A stretch of DNA of 64,000 nucleotides from Primula veris. Taxonomy: Eukaryota; Streptophyta; Magnoliopsida; Ericales; Primulaceae. The DNA is taken from positions 3,665,501 to 3,729,500 of the forward strand of contig OY821741.1 of NCBI GenBank assembly GCA_963682055.1. Direction: 5' to 3'. A model generated the notes under the pieces. It did no database searches and was not told the DNA's origin. It saw nothing but the letters and a program-made list of their open reading frames with translations. Below are positions 60,367-64,000 of this stretch, in pieces. A program made the translations under genes and the position numbers. The first letter of the stretch is position 1, and every line of letters begins with the position of its first letter.

Positions 60367-60801
60367 ACTAACCCTCCTTAAAAGAATTTCGTCCCGAAAT
60401 TTCCTATCTAAACAACTATACCCAGAAATGATAAAATTACAATAAGACCATAAGAATGTAAACGCTCAATTCGTGTGATAATTCAAAAATAAAATACGCA
60501 AGGTTCACAGCCCGTAACAGCTCCATAACTCATTACATGAACAACACATAAGAATCTCTCATAAGGTAAATATGCAATATCAAACATAAGGGTTCACAAC
60601 CCGTAGCAACTCCATAATTCAATACATGAACAACATGTAAGAATCTCAAATAAGGTAAACACCTATATGCAATATCAAACATAATAAAAGACAACTCAAC
60701 AACTTCATAACTCTAGGCGTTACAACCAAAAATAAACTCCAAACTCTAGGCGTTACAACCCTTCCCCGATAAAGAAATTTCGTCCCGAAATTAGAATGTA
60801 T

Positions 60802-61221
60802 CTAAAGAAAAGTACCTAAAGAAAAGTCGAGATTAGGATATTTCCTCTTCATCTCATCCTCGCGTTCCCAAGTTGCCTCCTCGGCCCCGTGATGTTTCCA
60901 AACCACCTTTACTAATCTAATCGTTTTTCCTCGAAGTTCCTTCTCTTGCACATCGATAATCCTCATAGGTCCCACTTCGTAGGTCACATCCGCACTAACC
61001 TCAATGTCCTCAAAGTCCACCACGTGTGAAGGGTCGTGATGATACTTTTTCAACATCGACACATGGAACACCGGGTGAACCCCCGCCAACTTTGGTGGTA
61101 AGTCCAACCGGTAAGCAACTTCTCCAACTCGGTCCACGATCTCAAATGGTCCGATAAATCTCGGGCTCAACTTCCCTTTTGAGCCAAACCTCATAACCCC
61201 CTTCCTTGGCGAAACTCGCAA
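60802..61221 (-). pseudogene. Gypsy integrase C-terminus with chromodomain-like tail, copy 3
   Basis: 139 codons identical in translation to the copy 2 segment, again out of frame with the integrase core before it. Confidence 0.85.
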
Positions 61222-62423
61222 AAATACTTGATCCCCTTTTTGAACTCCAAAGGTCTCCTCCTCTTATCCGCATAACTCTTTTGTCTACTTCGGGCCGTCT
61301 CAAGCCTTTGTCGAATTAACTTAATCTTTTCTGTCGTTTCTTGAACCAATTGCGGTCCTAGCATTTCTGCTTCCCCCACCTCGGTCCAACACACCGGAGA
61401 CCTACACGGCCGCCCGTATAAAGCCTCAAAAGGTGCCATGCCAATACTAGCTTGGAAGCTATTATTATACGCAAACTCAACCAAGGGTAGATGGCTCTCC
61501 CAGCCTCCCTTGAAGTCATTCACACATGCGCGCAACATATCCTCTAACACTTGGATAGTCCGCTCCAATTGTCCATCCGTTTGAGGATGAAACGTCGTGC
61601 TCATTGTCAATTTGGTCCCTAAGGCATTTTGCAATGCACCCCAGAACCTCGACACAAACCTCGCGTCTCGATCCGATACTATCGAAATCGGCACCCCATG
61701 AAGTCTAACAATTTCCTTAATATACTTCCGTCCCAAAATTTCCACCGTATTCGTCATCTTAATCGCAATGAAGTGTGCGGATTTGGTCAAACGGTCGACC
61801 ACAACCCACACAACATCATTCCCACTTACCGATCTAGGTAAGTTGGTCACAAAGTCCATTGCTATCCTTTCCCACTTCCATTCCGCTACCGGTAAGGGTT
61901 GGAGCATACCCGCCGGCCTTTGGTGTTCCGCTTTCACTTGTTGGCAGGTTAGGCACCTGCTAACAAATGAAGCTACATCTCGTTTCATTCCGAGCCACCA
62001 AAATTGTCTCTTCGCATCGTGATACATTTTCGTCCCGCCGGGATGAACGGCTAATCGGGAGTGGTGAAACTCCTTTAATACCTCATCCCTCATGTTTTCT
62101 GTCACATAAGTTCTTCCCTTAAAGCGTAGTCCTCCATCGGTTCCTTTCGTCCAACCCTCTAATCCTTCGCTCGAACTTATCTGTTTCTCAAAGTTCTCCA
62201 CTTTCTCATCCCCTTCTTGTGCTTTCAAAACCCTACTCACAAGTTCCGGTTGTACCACTATTATGTACAAAGTCCCTCCATTAACCTGTCCAAACTCCAA
62301 GTCGAACTCGTTCACTTTTCCCATCATCCTCCATTCCTCGATCGCCACATGCGCTAACGTCGCATGGGACTTTCGACTCAAAGCATCCGCCACTACATTG
62401 GCCTTTCCCGGATGATAGTGCAA
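61191..62423 (-). pseudogene. Gypsy RNase H end and integrase core, copy 3
   Basis: 410 codons with the same zinc-binding and catalytic motifs as copy 2 and one Thr-to-Ile difference (LYIIVVQ). The separating TAG is at 62433-62435. Confidence 0.9.
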
Positions 62424-62435
62424 GTCATAGTCGTA

Positions 62436-63929
62436 CTATTCCAAATATTCCATCCATCGTCGTTGTCGCATATTTAGATCACGTTGGGTAAAGATATGCC
62501 CTAAGCTCTTGTGATCCGAGAACACTTCGAACTTTTCCCCGAACAGATAATGTCTCCATATCTTCAACGCATTAACTATTGCCGCTAGCTCTAGGTCATG
62601 AGTCGGATAGTTCTTTTCGTGAACCTTTAATTGTCGGGAAGCATATGCGATAACCTTTCCGTCTTGCATCAAGACGCAACCCAAGCCTTCTTTTGAAGCA
62701 TCGCAATACACTTGATAACCCTTTCCTTGCTCGGGAATAACTAGTATGGGAGAACTAGTCAACCGCTTTTTGAGCTCTAGGAAAGCTTTCTCGCAAGCCT
62801 CACTCCACACGAACTTCACCCCTTTCTTGGTAAGGTAAGTCATTGGAGTCGCTAATTTCGAGAAGTCCTTGACGAACCGTCGATAGTACCCCGCTAACCC
62901 CAAGAAACTTCGAATCTCGAACACGTTCTTCGGTTGTGTCCAATCCGAAACCGCCTCAATTTTCGTCGCGTCCACCTTTACCCCTTCTTCCGAGATCACA
63001 TGTCCCAGAAATTTCACCTCATTTAGCCAAAATTCATATTTGCTAAATTTTCCGTAAAGTTGGTGCTCCCTCAACGTGAGCAACGCTAAACGGAGATGCT
63101 CCTCGTGTTCCTCTCTTGAACTCGAGTAAATCAAAATATCGTCGACGAAGACCACCACGAACTTGTCGAGATACTCCTTAAAGATTCGGTTCATTAACTC
63201 CATAAATGCTGCCGGCGCATTAGTTAACCCGAACGGCATGACCACAAACTCATAGTGACCATACCGGGTCCTAAAGGCCGTTTTCGAAATATCCTCATCT
63301 TTCACCCTCAATTGGTGATAGCCTGATCGCAAGTCGATTTTTGAAAAGAACGTTGCTCCTTTCAGTTGGTCAAACAAATCATCAATTCGAGGTAGTGGAT
63401 ACTTATTCTTAATAGTCACCCTATTTAGCTTTCGATAGTCGATGCACATCCTCATCGATCCATCTTTCTTTTGCACGAATAAGGCTGGTGCCGCCCACGG
63501 TGACGTACTCCGCCTAATAAACCCCTTCTCTAGCAGTTCTTCTAACTGCTTACTTAACTCCTTCAACTCTGCTAGTGCCAAACGGTACGGGGAAATGGCT
63601 ATGGGTGCCGTTCCCGGTACCAAGTCGATAGAAAAGTCTAACCCTCTCTTCGGTGGCAACCCCGGTAGATCCTTCAGAAACACATCTCTAAAATCGTCCA
63701 CTACGCGTGGCCACATTTCCACTTCCTCATCGTTATCCACTATCGAGACACTAGCCAAAAGACAAGACAGGTTGCCCATAACCCGCTTGGAATAATATGG
63801 AATAGAAGAAAGGGTAGCGTCCCTTTCCCCGCGAAAGAACACCTCATCTCCAGATGAAGTTGTAAGGAAAACTTTTCGTTCGAACACAATCGATGAAAGA
63901 GTTGAAATGAACCAACCAGTCCATTCCAA
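62436..63929 (-). pseudogene. Gypsy reverse transcriptase-RNase H, copy 3
   Basis: 497 codons with [10 protein letters not shown] and the RNase H motifs intact. Three differences from copy 2: Thr/Ala near residue 38, Pro/Leu before KDLPGLPP and Thr/Ala in NAPAxFM, which is a usually conserved position. Same terminal stop and upstream frame shift. Confidence 0.92.
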
Positions 63930-64000
63930 GAATCACGTCGAACCCCGACATCTCTATAACAATTAAATCAAATATAAACACGTGGTCTGCGACCACCATC
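63844..64000 (-). CDS. Gypsy Gag-protease, copy 3 (C-terminal piece)
   Basis: Only the last part of the protease region lies in the window. It overlaps the start of the RT frame in a different frame, as in copy 2. Confidence 0.8.
   Translation of the reverse strand, partial: MVVADHVFIFDLIVIEMSGFDVILGMDWLVHFNSFIDCVRTKSFPYNFIWR

Larger units (their letters stand above)
55184..64000. repeat. Tandem array copy 3 (partial)
   Basis: Third period, cut by the window end inside the protease-coding part of the Gypsy element. It keeps the leader that copy 2 lost (compare 56000-56092), so that deletion is private to copy 2. It shares the retrotransposon insertion and several substitutions with copy 2, for example Leu and Ala codons in the GAF-PB1 gene where copy 1 has Arg and Asp. 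Confidence 0.95.
58522..64000 (-). mobile_element. Ty3/Gypsy chromovirus LTR retrotransposon, copy 3 (partial)
   Basis: Same element at the same target base as in copy 2, preceded by tctgt (58517-58521). The window ends inside the protease-coding part, so the 5' LTR and right flank are not seen. The stop and frame breaks match those of copy 2, which argues for one insertion duplicated with its segment. Confidence 0.95.

Noticed and set aside
25467..64000. Two independent Gypsy insertions in copies 2 and 3
   Set aside because: Identical insertion base, the same TSD base and the same internal stop and frame breaks make one insertion followed by duplication far more likely.

Overview
The window is eukaryotic nuclear DNA from a flowering plant, most likely a eudicot. 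It is AT-rich, its genes have GT-AG introns, and it carries a plastid-targeted sigma factor gene, several genes derived from NIN-like proteins (NLP: GAF-like, RWP-RK and PB1 modules), a chromodomain Ty3/Gypsy LTR retrotransposon and several plant-type small DNA transposons. The species cannot be fixed from the sequence.

The dominant structure is a tandem array with a basic period of about 22.6 kb. Copy 1 is 1-22566, copy 2 is 22567-55183 and copy 3 (partial) is 55184-64000. Unit edges are arbitrary, because only the periodicity is visible. Copies 2 and 3 carry the same 9,996-bp antisense Gypsy element at the same base, with target duplication tctgt. Copy 1 has the empty site. Copy 2 also has a 491-bp hAT-like MITE that copy 1 lacks, and a private 466-bp deletion with 28 bp of filler. 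Copies 2 and 3 share amino-acid changes against copy 1, so they are sisters.

Layout of one unit (copy 1 numbers): a repeat-rich leader (1-909); an NLP-derived GAF-PB1 gene on + with broken 5' exons and an intact 335-codon last exon (910-3173); a complete seven-exon SIG1-type sigma factor gene on - (7668-3746); a Helitron-like element (8537-8840); an orphan NLP-like first exon on - (9719-9416); a PB1 pseudogene on + (11794-12137); a Stowaway-like foldback element (12784-13019); a second GAF-PB1 gene on - (16114-13397); a PB1-only ORF on - (17083-16670); a hairpin minisatellite (18776-19405); and a two-exon RWP-RK+PB1 gene on + (20759-22232).

The striking biology is that the modules of an NLP transcription factor appear here as separate genes: GAF-PB1 without RWP-RK, RWP-RK-PB1 without GAF, and PB1 alone. 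All keep the acidic PB1 motif through which NLPs pair. If expressed, they could form a locally duplicated set of NLP partners or competitors. That is inference; several pieces carry frameshifts or stops. The plastid sigma factor is carried along in the amplified unit, so its dosage rises too.
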